The notes beneath the pieces were generated by a model that did not search any database, was not told where the DNA came from, and worked only from the letters and a program-made list of their open reading frames with translations. Positions 1 to 11,726 of a DNA stretch of 64,000 bases are shown here, in pieces. Origin of the DNA: Podarcis raffonei (taxonomy: Eukaryota; Chordata; Lepidosauria; Squamata; Lacertidae). Every line of letters begins with the position of its first letter. Positions within the stretch are counted from its first letter, which is position 1. The position numbers and the translations under genes were made by a program. The stretch lies in NCBI RefSeq assembly GCF_027172205.1, contig NC_070619.1, positions 7,614,459 through 7,678,458 on the forward strand, in the 5' to 3' direction.

Positions 1-1403
1 TTCCATTCTTCTTCCGCCGCTTCTCTTCCCTGGTTTCGGATTCTGCTCGTCATTTCTGCCAAGCCCATGTAGTCCATCACCTTCATCTGCCATTCCTCCA
101 GTGTGGGTAGATCCTGTGTCTTCCAATACTTTGCAATAAGTATTCTAGCTGCTGTTGTAGCATACATAAAAAAAATTGTATCTGTCTTTAACACCCCCTG
201 GCCGACAATACCCAAGAGAAAGGCCTCTGGTTTCTTGGGGAAAGTATATTTAAATACCTTTTTCAGTTCATTGTAAATCATTTCCCAGAATGCCTTAATC
301 TTCGGGCACGTCCACCAGAGGTGAAAGAATGTACCTTCCTTTTCCTTACATTTCCAACATTTATTGTCAGGCAAGTGGTAGATCTTTGCAAGCTTGACTG
401 GGGTTATGTACCACCTATAAATCATTTTCATTATATTTTCTCTTAAGGCATTACACGCCGTAAACTTCAACCCGGTGGTCCACAACTTTTCCCAATCAGC
501 AAACATGATGTTATGACCAATGTCCTGAGCCCATTTAATCATACTTGATTTTACCATTTCATCTTGTGTATTCCATTTCAGCAGCAGATCATACATTTTT
601 GACAAATTCTTAGTACTGGATTCTAACAGTTCAGTCTCTAATTTTGATTTTTCCACCTGGAAGCCTATTTTACTGTCTAATTTAAACACTTCATTTATTT
701 GATGATAATGTAACCAATCTCTCACCTTCCCTTTTAGTTTTTCAAAACTCTGCAATCTCAATTTGTCCCCTTCCTTTTCCAAAATTTCCCAATATCTTGG
801 CCATTTCGACTCCATATTTAGCTTTTTAACTGCCTTAGCTTCCATTGGTGATAGCCATCTTGGAGTCTTATTTTCCAGCAAGTCCTTATATCTAACCCAG
901 ACATTTAATAGTGCTTTCCTGACAATATGATTTTTGAAACTTTTATGCGCTTTAACCTTGTCATACCACAAATATGCATGCCACCCAAAAATATTGTTAA
1001 ATCCTTCCAAATCCAAAATGTCTGTGTTTTCAAGAAGCAGCCATTCTTTTAGCCAGCAGAAAGCTGCCGCTTCATAGTACAGTTTAAAGTCTGGCAGGGC
1101 AAACCCCCCTCTTTCCTTTGAATCCGTTAATATCTTAAATTTTATTCTGGGCTTCTTGCCCTGCCAGACAAATTTAGATATATCTTTCTGCCACTTCTTG
1201 AAACAGTCCATTTTATCCATTATTTGTAATGCTTGAAACAAAAACAACATTCTTGGCAATACATTCATTTTTATAACTGCAATTCGACCTAACAAGGAAA
1301 GCTTCAGATTTGACCAGATCTCCAGATCTTTTTTCACTTCTGTCCAAGTTTTTTCATAATTGTCTTTAAATAGGTTCACATTCTTAGCTGTCAGCCCAAT
1401 CAC
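1..1403 (-). mobile_element. L1 LINE ORF2 fragment, C-terminal part, runs off left edge
   Basis: Read on the minus strand this translates as the downstream part of an L1 ORF2 protein. The recognisable block near 290-420 gives a Cys-x2-Cys motif (NKCWKCKEKEGTFFHLWW) followed by W-E-M-I-Y-N-E-L-K-K, the usual C-terminal segment of vertebrate L1 ORF2. The plus-strand copy at 2490-3103 carries the same segment, which confirms family and orientation. My hand translation stays open over most of the length, but I did not check every codon. The reverse transcriptase core is not included; the right side breaks at a hAT fragment. Confidence 0.8.
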
Positions 1404-1681
1404 CTTCTAAATCCGGCCTGCGGACAGTCCAGGAATCAGCGTGTTTTTACACGAGTAGAATGTGTCCTTTGATTTAAAATGCATCTCTGGGTTATTTGTG
1501 GGGCCTGCCTGGTGTTTTTACACGAGCAGAATGTGTGCTTTTATTTAAAATGCATCTCTGGGTTATTTGTGGGGCACAAGAATTCGTTCATTTTTCTTCT
1601 TCAAAATATAGTCCGGCCCCCCACAAGGACTAAGGGACAGTGGACCGGCCCCCTGCTGAAAAAGTTTGCTGAGCCCTGCCT
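1404..1681 (+). mobile_element. hAT-like DNA transposon fragment, lacks its left end
   Basis: It matches the element at 57236-57552 and ends in a block reading GTTTGCTGAGCCCTG, typical of hAT (Charlie-like) ends. A block of about 75 bp (GTGTTTTTACACGAG ... GGGTTATTTGTGGGG) is present twice in tandem at about 1441-1575, as in the other copy. Confidence 0.6.
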
Positions 1682-2489
1682 TAGACGCAAGAGACGTTAA
1701 CCCTACTCGGAACGGGACCTTTGAAATGAACGGGCATGACTGACTTAGGTCTACTCTGAGTAAGACAGAGTTGGACACAGCCCAGGAACTCTGTGGGGTT
1801 TCCTGACGTGCCAATACCATATCTGCTCAAGATGCCAGCCAGCTCTCCTGTAACCCTGGTCCCCTGTGGCTGCCAACAGCATCCTTATCCCTAGGCACAG
1901 CTGACTGGCTGGCCCCTCTGGCCCTGGAGGCGGTTGCCATGGAGACCCTCCTGCAGCATCCTCTGGACTCTGCTCCTAGGTCGGTGGAGGAATGCAAAGA
2001 TCCTCTCTGCTAGAATGCAGACACACCGGGAATTAATTTGTAAGGCAACAGGAAAAACGAAACAATATGTTTTTAGGCATGTTTGATTATTACAGTGAGA
2101 AGACAGTCTACTCAGCCAGTTCCCAGCTGAACTGAACTGGGCTGAACTGGGAACCACTGGTGTGCACCCAGGAGAGGCAGTTTAGGGTATTTGGTGCATG
2201 GAACCATAGAACGACAGAATTGAAAAGGATCCTGAGGAATCCACCTCTGCAATTCTGTGATTCTATGAAGAATATATCCCGCTGCTTTGATTTTTTCCAA
2301 ACACAGAATTTAAATCGGGGCCAGGGAACCTTTCTCAGTCCAGTCTGAGGGCCACTGTTCCCTCCTGAACAACTTTCCAGGGGCCACTTAGCAATGGTGG
2401 GTGGGGCCAGTGGCCAAAGTGGGTGGGGCAATGAATGCAAATATTACCATTGTACACACGCCCCTCTCAGTCATCTATCTAGACAAGCG
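1682..2489. other. Mostly unassigned sequence with an old CR1 3' scrap
   Basis: No gene is seen. About 2195-2275 (GAATTGAAAAGGATC then TTCTGTGATTCTATGA) resembles a degraded CR1 3' end. The small ORFs across this stretch show no family signature. Confidence 0.4.
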
Positions 2490-3103
2490 AGGGGTTTTTA
2501 TCATATGTGGTGGGATTGTAAGGTAATTAAAAAAAATTGGGAAATGATATACAATGAATTGAAGAAAATGTTCCATTTAACATTTGTTAAAAAACCTGAA
2601 GCATTTTTGTTAGGGATTGTAGGGAAAGATCTGCCAAAAAAGCTGAAAAACATCTTCATGTATGCGACAATGGCCGCGAGAGTTCTGGTAGCACAAGGAT
2701 GGAAGACTGAAGAAACCCCAACTATAGAATCATGGCAAGAAAAATTGATGGACTATGCAGAACTGGCAAAACTGACATACAAGCTACGCGACAAGGATAA
2801 CTGTGACATTAAAGATGAATGGGAACCCTTTACAAAGTATTTGAGGACACAACAAAGCGAACTGGACTCCTTGGCTGGTTTTGAATAAACATTCACAAAC
2901 TTTTTATTGATAATAATCAGCTAAATAGTTTGAGGATTTATACAACTGTGTAACATGCAGAAAGCAGCATTTTTAGAGAAATCAAAGACTGGAACTGAGG
3001 GAAGTCGGGGGGAGGGAGGAAAAATGGGGGGGGGAATAAGGATGATATGTTTCAGGATAAAATGTTTTGTTTTAATTTGGAATAAAAAGTTATTAAAAAA
3101 AAA
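2490..3103 (+). mobile_element. L1 LINE 3' end with poly(A)
   Basis: An open frame from about 2490 to the stop at 2886-2888 encodes the L1 ORF2 C-terminus (YHMWWDCKVIKKNWEMIY and downstream). A purine-rich 3' UTR and an A-run at about 3093-3102 follow, as expected for a 5'-truncated L1 insertion. Confidence 0.8.
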
Positions 3104-3324
3104 GACAAGTGAGAGGTATTGCCAGAGTTCGACGGATTTATTTGATTTATCGAACAAAATCGCTATGCTACTTAACCGGAAGAAAAACCTGTAAGCGGTT
3201 TCCAAAAACATTAACATTATAAGGACAGGCATTTAAGAATGTCTGAAAGATGGTTGCAGTCAACAGTCACTCAAAAAATAAATAAAACACAACCAACTTT
3301 AAAATTTTGAGCGTACCTACTGAG

Positions 3325-3768
3325 AAGATTTTCCCAGTAGTGATGTATGGAAGTGAGAGCTGGACCATAAAGAAGGCTGATCGCCAAAGAATTGATGCTT
3401 TTGAATTCTGGTGCTGGAGGAGACTCTGGAGTGTCCCATGGACTGCAAGAAGATCAAACCTCTCCATTCTGAAGGAAATCAGCCCTGAGTGCTCACTGGA
3501 AGGACAGATCCTGAAGCTGAGGCTCCAAGACTTTGGCCACCTCATGAGAAGAGAAAACTCCCTGGAAAAGACCCTGATGTTGGGAAAGATGGAGGGCACA
3601 AGGAGAAGGGGACGACAGAGGACGAGATGGTGGAACAGTGTTCTTGAAGCTCCCAGCATGAGTCTGAACAAACTGGGGGAGGCAGTGGAAGACAGGAGTG
3701 CCTGGCGTGCTCTGGTCCAGGGGGTCACGAAGAGGCAGACACGACTAAACGACTAAACAACAACAACT
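3325..3768 (+). mobile_element. RTE-BovB LINE 3' fragment
   Basis: The translation contains VVMYGSESWTIKKADRQR, EFWCWRRLW and RRGRQRTRWW, the conserved C-terminal end of the BovB ORF2 protein, and the copy finishes in the BovB-type ACGACTAAACAACAACAAC tail. It is 5'-truncated to about 440 bp. The frame is open from 3307 to 3756, so the copy is not very old. Confidence 0.9.
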
Positions 3769-4199
3769 GAGAAGATCCATTAAAAAAAACAACTGTACCA
3801 AAAGAAATTATTGAGAAAATAATAAATATTTAAGGGAAGGGTACCAAATTTTGTCCTTGCTCATCTGCCATATCACCAAAGTCTCCCACAATACAGATGA
3901 TTATGATAGTATTTACCTTTTACCTTTAAGGTATATTAAGAGTGAAATCATTATTAAGCTCTAACTTAAAACGATTTTGTATTCATAACTAAATAATAAT
4001 AATAATGCAATCACCTTTGCATTTGGCAATAACAAAAGTTCCTTTAGAAACACACTTTACAAAGACTCAGTCTCTAGACTGAAACGTGGTATAACACGAA
4101 ATAATAATTGTAGGTTTTATTTTATTTGTTTGTTATCTTATATTTTGGAAATGCACATCCAGGTTTTTTTCCCTTTTAATTTTTTTTGGGGGCCCCCCT
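3769..4199. other. AT-rich stretch, nothing recognised
   Basis: No coding signal, RNA gene or clear repeat family was recognised. Confidence 0.4.
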
Positions 4200-4385
4200 A
4201 AGCTATAGCTTGTTTAGGCTGCATTTTAATGTTTTGACGTTTTAATGTTGTATTTTAATCTTGTTCTTAAGTTGTATTCATTCAACTTGTTCTTATTATT
4301 GCTTGTTAGCCGCCCTGAGCCCGGCCTTGGCTGGGGAGGGCGGGGTATAAATAAAATTTATCATTATTGTTATTATTATTATTGG
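4200..4385 (+). mobile_element. LINE 3' tail (L2-like family, second type)
   Basis: The end reads GCCGCCCTGAGCCCGGCC ... GGCGGGGTATAAATAAAA followed by an ATT array. The same sequence occurs in reverse at 49240-49410, where a short ORF2 C-terminal frame is attached, so this is a LINE 3' end. Confidence 0.65.
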
Positions 4386-4512
4386 TAAATCCGGCACTGA
4401 TTGCAAATCCTCCCAATGTTTCTATTCATTTGCATATCAACCAACCAGCCACGCGTCCAGAGAAAGCGCATTTTTAATATTTGATGTATTATAGCATTTA
4501 AAAATTTTTTTT

Positions 4513-4592
4513 TGAAGCCGCCCAGAGTGGCTGGGGAAGCCCAGCCAGATGGGCGGGGTATAAATAATAAATTATTATTATTATTATTATTC
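4513..4592 (+). mobile_element. L2-type LINE 3' tail
   Basis: CCGCCCAGAGTGGCTGGGG and GGCGGGGTATAAATAATAA followed by an (ATT)n run match the 3' end of the long L2-type element at 5487-7670. Confidence 0.75.
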
Positions 4593-4619
4593 TCCCGGCA
4601 AGTTGCTAGTTCTCATTGT

Positions 4620-5120
4620 TCCTCTCTCTCTCCCCCCCCCTCCATCACTCCTTTCCCTGCCCCGCCCCCTGGCAACTCCTCCGCCAATGGGGAAGGCCGG
4701 GTGGAATTCAAAAATCCTGCCTAGCACCTGCGAAGGGCGAGGGCGCCTCCTCTGCAGATGGATGGAGCCGAAGGAGATGCGGTCTGGCCGGGCGGCGGAG
4801 GCTGCAAGGGCGCCTTGAAGAGCCGGGGATGCGCCGCGCGGAGACACCTGCCCGCTCCTTCCGCGCCCAGGTGGGCGCACGCAGCATCCTCGCCTCCCAG
4901 AGGAAAAGGTGAGTGGGGATGCTCTGTGGCTTTGGCTGGGGAGCCCCCAGGGAGGGACCACCCAAGTCCGGGCTGGCGGGTGCAGCAAGCAGGGTGCCAG
5001 GAGAGGGAGAGGGGTGCCGGGTGCCAGCCACGCTGGGCACACCCAGTTTTTGGGAAGGTAGCAGGGGGACGCTGCCAGTCAGAGCAGGGGAGCCTGGGCT
5101 GAGCGAGAGAAGAGGCTAAG
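4620..5120 (+). promoter_or_regulatory. CpG-rich island with candidate 5' non-coding exon and splice donor
   Basis: This stretch is GC- and CpG-rich, free of recognised repeats, and sits among AT-rich repeats. On the plus strand AGAGGAAAAG|GTGAGTGGGG at about 4909/4910 is a near-consensus splice donor. A first, non-coding exon of CTXN1 spliced to the acceptor at 27890 would fit, since mammalian CTXN1 has an untranslated first exon, but the intron would be about 23 kb. Overlapping ORFs here look like GC-rich chance frames. It could instead belong to another gene lying to the left. Confidence 0.4.
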
Positions 5121-5486
5121 CAAGTTTTTGCTCAGAGTAGACCCAGTGCAATTTATTTATTTATTGTATTTTTATTAAAGATTTTCTTGATTTACAGAAG
5201 TATGCTAATGTCTCTCTCTCTCTTGTATTTTTTCCCATGTAACATTTTTACAAATCAGTTTCATTTGTTGAGAAATTAGGAAGGAAAGGGGGAGAGGGGT
5301 GAAAGATGGGGTGGGGTCGGGTGTCGATGTTTCTATTTTGCTTAATATATGTAGGGAGACACAGTGGAATTGATGGACGCAGGGGGGGGCAACCTGAATG
5401 AAATATTTGGGGGGGGCGGCGGAGGGATGCTAAATTTGCTTTAACTAGTGGCCAATTTGTAAAAAAAAGATTTTTTAAAAATAATA

Positions 5487-7670
5487 ATAATAATAATAAT
5501 AATTTATTATTTATACCCCGCCCATCTGGCTGAGTTTCCCCAGCCACTCTGGGCGGCTCCCAATCAGTGTTAAAAACAGTACAGCGTTACATATTAAAAA
5601 CTTCCCTGAACAGGGCTGCCTTAAGATGTCTTCTGAATGTCAGGTAATTATTTATCTCTTTGACATCTGATGGGAGGGCGTTCCACAGGGCGGGCGCCAC
5701 TACCGAGAAGGCCCTCTGTCTGGTTCCCTGTAACCTCACTTCTCGCAATGAGGGAACCGCCAGAAGGCCCTCGGCGCTGGATCTCAGTGTCCGGGCTGAA
5801 CGATGGGGGTGGAGACGCTCCTTCAGGTATACAGGACCGAGGCCGTTTAGGGCTTTAAAGGTCAACACCAACACTTTGAATCGTGCTCGGAAACGTACTG
5901 GGAGCCAATGCAGATCTCTCAGAACCGGTGTTATGTGGTCCCGGCGGCCACTCCCAGTCACCAGTCTAGCTGCCGCATTCTGGATTAATTGCAGTTTCCG
6001 GGTCACCTTCAAAGGTAGCCCCACGTAGAGCGCGTTGCAGTAGTCCAAGCGTGAGATAACTAGAGCATGCACCACTCTGGCGAGACAGTTTGCGGGCAGG
6101 TAGGGTCTTAGCCTGCGTACCAGGTGGAGCTGGTAGACAGCTGCCCTGGACACAGAGTTAACCTGCGCCTCCATGGACAGCTGTGAGTCCAAAATGACTC
6201 CCAGGCTGCGCACCTGGTCCTTCAGGGGCACAGTTACCCCATTCAAGACCAGGGAATCCCCCACACCAACCCGCTCCCTGTCCCCCAAAAACAGTACTTC
6301 TGTCTTGTCAGGATTCAACCTCAATCTGTTAGCCGCCATCCATCCTCCAACCGCCTCCAGGCACTCACACAGGACCTTCACTGCCTTCACTGGTTCTGAT
6401 TTAAAGGAGAGGTAGAGCTGGGTGTCATCTGCATACTGATGAACACCCAGTCCAAACCCCCTAATGATCTCTCCCAGCGGCTTCATATAGATATTAAAAA
6501 GCATGGGGGAGAGGACAGAACCCTGAGGCACCCCACAAGTGAGAGCCCAGGGGTCTGAACACTCATCCCCCACCACCACTTTCTGGACACGGCCCAGGAG
6601 GAAGGAGCGGAACCACTGTATGACAGTGCCCCCAGCTCCCAGCCCCTCTAGACGGTCCAGAAGGATGTTATGGTTGATGGTGTCAAAGGCCGCTGAGAGA
6701 TCCAGCAGAACTAGGAAACAGCTCTCACCTTTGTCCCTAGCCCGCCGGAGATCATCAACCAGCGCGACCAAGGCAGTTTCAGTCCCATGGTGAGGCCTGA
6801 ATCCTGATTGGAAGGGATCCAAATGGTCCGTTTCCTCCAGGCGTGCTTGGAGTTGTTCAGCAACCACCCGCTCAATCACCTTGCCCAAGAATGGCAGATT
6901 TGAGACTGGGCGATAGTTGGCCAAATTGGCCGGGTCTAAAGATGTTTTTTTAAGAAGCGGTTTAATGACCGCCTCTTTCAGCGTGTCTGGGAAGGCTCCC
7001 TCACAGAGGGAAGCATTCACCACCCCGCAGAGCCCATCGCCCAGCCCTTCCCGGCTTGCTTTTATCAGCCAGGATGGGCAAGGATCAAGGAGACAGGTGG
7101 TCGGTTTCACTTGTCCAAGCAGCCTGTCCACATCCTCGGAGGTAACAGATTGGAATTGATCCCATGTAACAGGACCAGACAGAACTCTAGCACTCTCCCG
7201 CCCTGGCCCTGCTCCCACGGTGGAGTCTATCTCCTTCTGAATCTGAGCGATTTTATCTGCAAAGAACTTGGCAAAAGCATTGCAGGAGATCTTGGGGTCC
7301 CTACCAGGCCCCGGTGGTACAGGTGGTTCCGATAGATTGCGAACCACCTGAAAAAGTCTCCTGCTGCTGTTTTCTGCAGATGCAATGGAGGCGGCGAAGA
7401 AGGCCCTCTTGGTAGGCTCGACGTTGAGCTCTAACCCGTGTCCGGTCTGATTCAGAATGAGTTTTCCGCCACCGGCGCTCTAGCCGTCTCAACGATTGTT
7501 TCATCACCCTCAGCTCCGGGGAAAACCACGGGGCTGTCCGGGCTCCATGCAATCGGAGAGGGCGCTTCGGAGCCAGACAGTCAATAGCCCTGGTTAACTC
7601 CGCATTCCAGCGTGCCACCAGGGAATCAGCTGAAAGGCCATCAACTTGGGATAAAGCATCCCCTACCACT
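5487..7670 (-). mobile_element. L2-type (CR1 superfamily) LINE with long reverse transcriptase ORF
   Basis: A 586-codon frame (7347 down to 5587) covers a complete-looking reverse transcriptase: NYRPVSNLPFLGK (palm entry), LLDLSAAFDTINH (motif A), GVPQGSVLSPMLF (motif B) and HQYADDTQLYL (motif C with the catalytic YADD). A C-terminal region ending [18 protein letters not shown] follows. A second frame at 7669-7301 continues upstream with endonuclease/linker-like sequence (ELTRAIDCLAPKRPLRL), so one frameshift separates the two. The 5' end is truncated; most of the endonuclease is missing. The 3' end is the TTATACCCCGCCCATCTGG tail with an (AAT)n run at 5480-5510. It is by far the best preserved LINE of the window. 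Confidence 0.9.
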
Positions 7671-7730
7671 CTCTCTGTGTGTGTGTATGGGGGGGGGCGA
7701 ATACAGAAGCCCCGCCCTGCATAATCAGTC

Positions 7731-7821
7731 CATAGCTGTCAACTGTTCCCTTTTTTTAAGGGGAAACTCCCTTATTCCGAATAGGATTCCTCGCAAGTAA
7801 AGGGAAAAGTTGACAGCTATG
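7731..7821. mobile_element. MITE-3, 91-bp minimal hAT element with 8-bp TSD
   Basis: Termini CATAGCTGTCAAC and GTTGACAGCTATG are perfect inverted repeats, flanked by AATCAGTC at 7723-7730 and 7822-7829. An 8-bp duplication is the hAT hallmark. Confidence 0.85.
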
Positions 7822-7829
7822 AATCAGTC

Positions 7830-8599
7830 CTACGCACAACATTTGAATGGCAGTGCCCATCAACTTGGGTGTGGGTGAACTGGCCCCATCCAATATTTTA
7901 CTGGGGTGGGGATGGACTACGGATGGACACAAGTTTCTTCACACCCGCCAACTTCACTGGGTCAGCTCTGAGCAGGACCGAACTCTGACGCAGCCGACTT
8001 GAATTAAAAAATGGGAAGGGGTGGCGCAAGTAACCCCCACAGCACATAACTGATCGCAAAGGCACATGCACACCATTTGAATAGCAATTCACTTTGGGGG
8101 GACCCAGCCACTCAAATATTTTATTGGGGGGGGTGATCAAGGGACCTCAACCCCCTTCTAAGGATGTAGCCCAAGGTTGATTTGGCACAACGTGTATTCC
8201 TTTTGGGGGGGTTGGAAGAAGGAAGGTGAATTGAGGCTGGGAAGTGAAAGTGAAAGTTTCTGTTGGTACCCATAGGGAAGACGGAGGCACTCTCAGCACC
8301 CAAATGGCACTTTTTGGGGTGCCCTAGTCTTTTTCCTTTTCTTTAATTTATCCCCCCCCATTCTTTATGATCACACTTTCATCCAGGGATGTCGAATAAC
8401 TTACCAATAAATAAATAAACCATTCAGTCGAAATTCTAACAATAACATACATCAAAATCATCTTCCTATTAGTTAAATATAGCAGTATATACTTTTGTCC
8501 CTACTAATTTATCCTAATTTTTTCCCCTTTAACCCCTTCCCCCAAAACTTGTTCTCTCTTCAGATCTTTAACCACGTGCTCAGATTATTCATTCTAATT

Positions 8600-8600
<1 letters not shown>
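7830..8600. other. Non-repetitive stretch without recognised gene
   Basis: There is no convincing exon. Several G runs and short imperfect near-repeats are visible (CAAATATTTTATTGGGG-like blocks near 7891 and 8114), suggesting an old local duplication. Confidence 0.35.
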
Positions 8601-8602
<2 letters not shown>

Positions 8603-8631
<29 letters not shown>

Positions 8632-8662
8632 AATAATAATAATAATAATAATAATTATTATT
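8603..8662. repeat. (GAT)n / (AAT)n microsatellite
   Basis: GATGATGAT units pass into AATAATAAT units at the 3' end of the adjoining minus-strand L2-type LINE. Confidence 0.9.
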
Positions 8663-8968
8663 ATTTATTATTTATACCCCGCCTATCTGGCTGGGTTTCC
8701 CCAGCCACTCTGGGCAGCTTCCAACAAAACACTAAAATACAATAACCTATTAAACATTAAAAGCTTCCCTAAACAGGGCTGCCTTCAGATGTCTTCTAAA
8801 AGTTTGGTAGCTATTTTTCTCTTTGACATCTGATGGGAGGGCGTTCCACAGGGCGGGTGCCACCACCGAGAAGGCCCTCTGCCTGGTTCCCTGTAACTTG
8901 GCTTCTCACAGCGAGGGAACCGCCAGAAGGCCCTCGGCACTGGACCTCAGTGTCCGGGCAGAACGATG
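8663..8968 (-). mobile_element. L2-type LINE 3' fragment
   Basis: It carries the same 3' tail (ACCCCGCCTATCTGGCTGGG) and C-terminal coding block as the 5.5-7.7 kb element, in the same orientation. Confidence 0.85.
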
Positions 8969-10022
8969 GTTGCTTGGGTTGGCTTCTTGGGGTGCCCTAG
9001 TGACCCTACTTTCCTTGCAGAGGTCCTCTGCTTGAGCCTGTAGCTCCTTCTCAAGTTATCCAAGTTTACCTGGAAAACTACATTTGCATGATGGGGCACC
9101 TGCCCGCCTGCAGAATGTCCCTGGTTCCATCCCAGTTTGGGCTGAAAATGTCCCCTGCCTGAAACTCTGGGCAGTGCCAGAAGCTAGGTGCTCTGACAGG
9201 TCCCCACATTCCTCCACAACCCGCCCCACTTCCCTCTGCTGGTTGCTAAGGGCACCTGTCAACAGCTTCCTTGGGCTGTTCTGCAGATGGAGGTGTGTGC
9301 AAGCGAGAGAGAAAGAACGATATCTGTGAATCAGCAAAGATCAGCTCCCCTGTCATCAACCTCCGGCAGGGCTCACACACGAGACTTGCTCCCTCCAGGA
9401 TCAGCTCCCACAACGGAACATATTTCTACTGCCGCACTTATTAGAAATACAAAAGAAACGAACAAATCCCATTAAGAACTCGGGGGAGTTTGGCAAAACC
9501 TACCTGGAGGCAAGAGAGATCATTCGCAAATCAATTAGTCTCTTTTTCTATAATTGAAGCAGCCTGTTTCTTGATAGATGCACGATTTCATTTTTCTCTA
9601 TTCTCCCTCCTTGAAGTGTGGGCTGTGTGTGTTTTATTCTGCGTTTTTGAAACACGGCACCCACAGGTTGGTCCCAGATGAAAAGCCACCAGGGGTTGTT
9701 TTGTGTGTGTGCCTGCATTTAGAATTATCCTGTACTTGTTTGTGTTTTTATATGCACACCCCTATGCATTATATACATGCATTTTCCCTTTTGGGAGGCG
9801 GCGAAGAATTATTCTCCCTGGGTGCTAAAACACAGCTAATTAAAAACAAGATTTCCAGGTATGAGTCTGCCGAGTTAGGGATAGAATCCAAATGACCTGG
9901 GGAGGGCTTATGTTGGGGTGGATATGAGTCAGCCTTCTTGTCACACATGGCTCTGTGCAGAAGCCTAGGATGCCAGCCTCCAAACCACATAGGAATCTTC
10001 GCCAGGCAGAGTGGAAATACTT
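8969..10022. other. Largely unique sequence with a possible SINE-C scrap
   Basis: About 9085-9200 (GCACCTGCCCGCCTGCAGAATGTC then GTCCCCTGCCTGAAACTCTG) resembles degraded SINE-C, the family also seen at 24440-24585 and 55950-56110. The rest, including ORFs of up to 105 codons, has no recognisable domain and no flanking splice signals that convinced me. Confidence 0.4.
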
Positions 10023-10023
10023 T

Positions 10024-10097
10024 ACAGTGGTACCTCGGGTTAAGAACTTAATTCGTTCTGGAGGTCTGTTCTTAACCTGAAACTGTTCTTCACCTGA
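10024..10097 (+). mobile_element. MITE-1, left part only
   Basis: ACAGTGGTACCTCGGGTTAAG and following sequence match the left 75 bp of MITE-1; the element stops where a SINE-A copy begins. Confidence 0.75.
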
Positions 10098-10446
10098 GGG
10101 TGGCGCTGTGGGTTAAACCACAGAGCCTAGGACTTGCTGATCAGAAGGTCGGCGGTTCGAATCCCTGCAATGACGGGGTGAGCTCCCGTTGCTCGGTCCC
10201 TGCTCCTGCCAACCTAGCAGTTTGAAAGCACGTCAAAGTGCAAGTAGATTAATAGGTACCACTCCAGCGGGAAGGTAAACGGCATTTCCGTGAGCTGCTC
10301 TGGTTTGCCAGAAGCGGCTTAGTCATGCTGGCCACATGACCCGGAAGCTGTACGCCGGCTCCCTCGGCCAGTAAAGAGAGATATGCACCGCAACCCCAGA
10401 GTCGGCCACGACTGGACCTAATGGTCAGGGGTCCCTTTACCTTTAT
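10098..10446 (+). mobile_element. SINE-A copy (tRNA-derived, BovB-like tail)
   Basis: The head contains a pol III A-box-like block (GTGGCGCTGTGGGTTAAACC) and a B box (GGTTCGAATCC). A tRNA-unrelated body follows, and the end reads GGCCACGACTGGACC ... GGTCCCTTTACC. The ACGACTGGAC segment resembles the BovB 3' end, suggesting mobilisation by BovB as proposed for squamate Sauria-type SINEs; this link is inferred. It is the first of about twenty copies in the window. Confidence 0.9.
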
Positions 10447-10956
10447 CTTATGGCAGTTTTATGCAGATGAGTGCATGTTTCATCAGATCCACTTCATTAT
10501 TGCCACATTGATTGCACAGCTCTCTATTTCTCCTGCTTGCCAGATTATTTTTTTTAAAGGTTTAAGTTAGAATTGGCCCAGGAACAAGTTGCAGGAGTTT
10601 TCGGTTCAAAGAAAGAAAGAATTTCTCTCCTTTCAGATTAACAGTGACACTGGGGGATCACAGGTATATTGATTAAAACCCAGCTCAGAAAGGAATCAAT
10701 GGCATCCTGCCGTCATCGCATTAGGATCCCTTTCAGGATTCAATCACGGCCCGTGTGCACTCAGCCAAATCAGGAAGTGGCCGCAACGATGTGAACTGAA
10801 AGCAGCAGAGATTTTCTGCCGGCTCAGCAGGGCTCAAAAGTGAAGAGGGGGCAGGAACGTCCCATTGCAATTGCGTAGGTGGCGTTGGAAAAAGAAGATC
10901 AGGTATCCCAGAGAACGACTGAGATGCGGAGAACCCCTTAAGCAGGTTGTTTGGAT
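10447..10956. other. Unique sequence, nothing recognised
   Basis: No repeat family, RNA gene or exon was supported. Confidence 0.4.
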
Positions 10957-11712
10957 CATAGAATCATAGAGTTGGAAGAGACCACAAGGGCCATCGAGTC
11001 CAACCCCCTGCCAAGCAGGAAACACCATCAGAGCACTCCTGACATATGGTTGTCAAGCCTCTGCTTAAAGACCTCCAAAAAAGGAGACTCCACCACACTC
11101 CTTGGCAGCAAATTCCACTGTCGAACAGCTCTTACTGTCAGGAAGTTCTTCCTAATGTTTAGGTGGAATCTTCTTTCCTGCAGTTTGGATCCATTGCTCC
11201 GTGTCCGCTTCTCTGGAGCAGCAGAAAACAACCTTTCTCCCTCCTCTATGTGACATCCTTTTATATATTTGAACATGGCTATCATATCACCCCTTAACCT
11301 CCTCTTCTCCAGGCTAAACATGCCCAGCTCCCTTAGCCGTTCCTCATAAGGCATCGTTTCCAGGCCTTTGACCATTTTGGTTGCCCTCCTCTGGACACGT
11401 TCCAGTTTGTCAGTGTCCTTCCTGAACTGTGGTGCCCAGAACTGGACATAGTACTCCAGGTGAGGTCTGACCAGAGCAGAATACAGTGGCACTATTACTT
11501 CCCTTGATCTAGATGCTATACTCCTATTGATGCAGCCCAGAATTGCATTGGCTTTTTTAGCTGCCGCGTCACACTGTTGGCTCATGTCAAGTTTGTGGTC
11601 AACCAAGACTCCTAGATCCTTTTCACATGTACTGCTCTTAAGCCAGGTGTCACCCATCTTGGATTCTGTTCCTAAACCCAGAGCCTGCACACTCGCTCCT
11701 GGAATAATAATG
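10957..11712 (-). mobile_element. CR1 LINE 3' fragment
   Basis: A minus-strand frame (11747-11028) gives [54 protein letters not shown] and [20 protein letters not shown], the conserved C-terminal half of the CR1 ORF2 protein. The 3' end at about 10957 is the CR1-type ATTCTATGATTC octamer-like repeat. The copy is 5'-truncated but well preserved. Confidence 0.93.
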
Positions 11713-11726
11713 GCTCCCAACAGAAT

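Noticed and set aside
4587-5119. Several 70-150-codon frames in the CpG island
   Set aside because: They overlap on both strands without domain or codon bias; the island is better explained as promoter or 5' exon.
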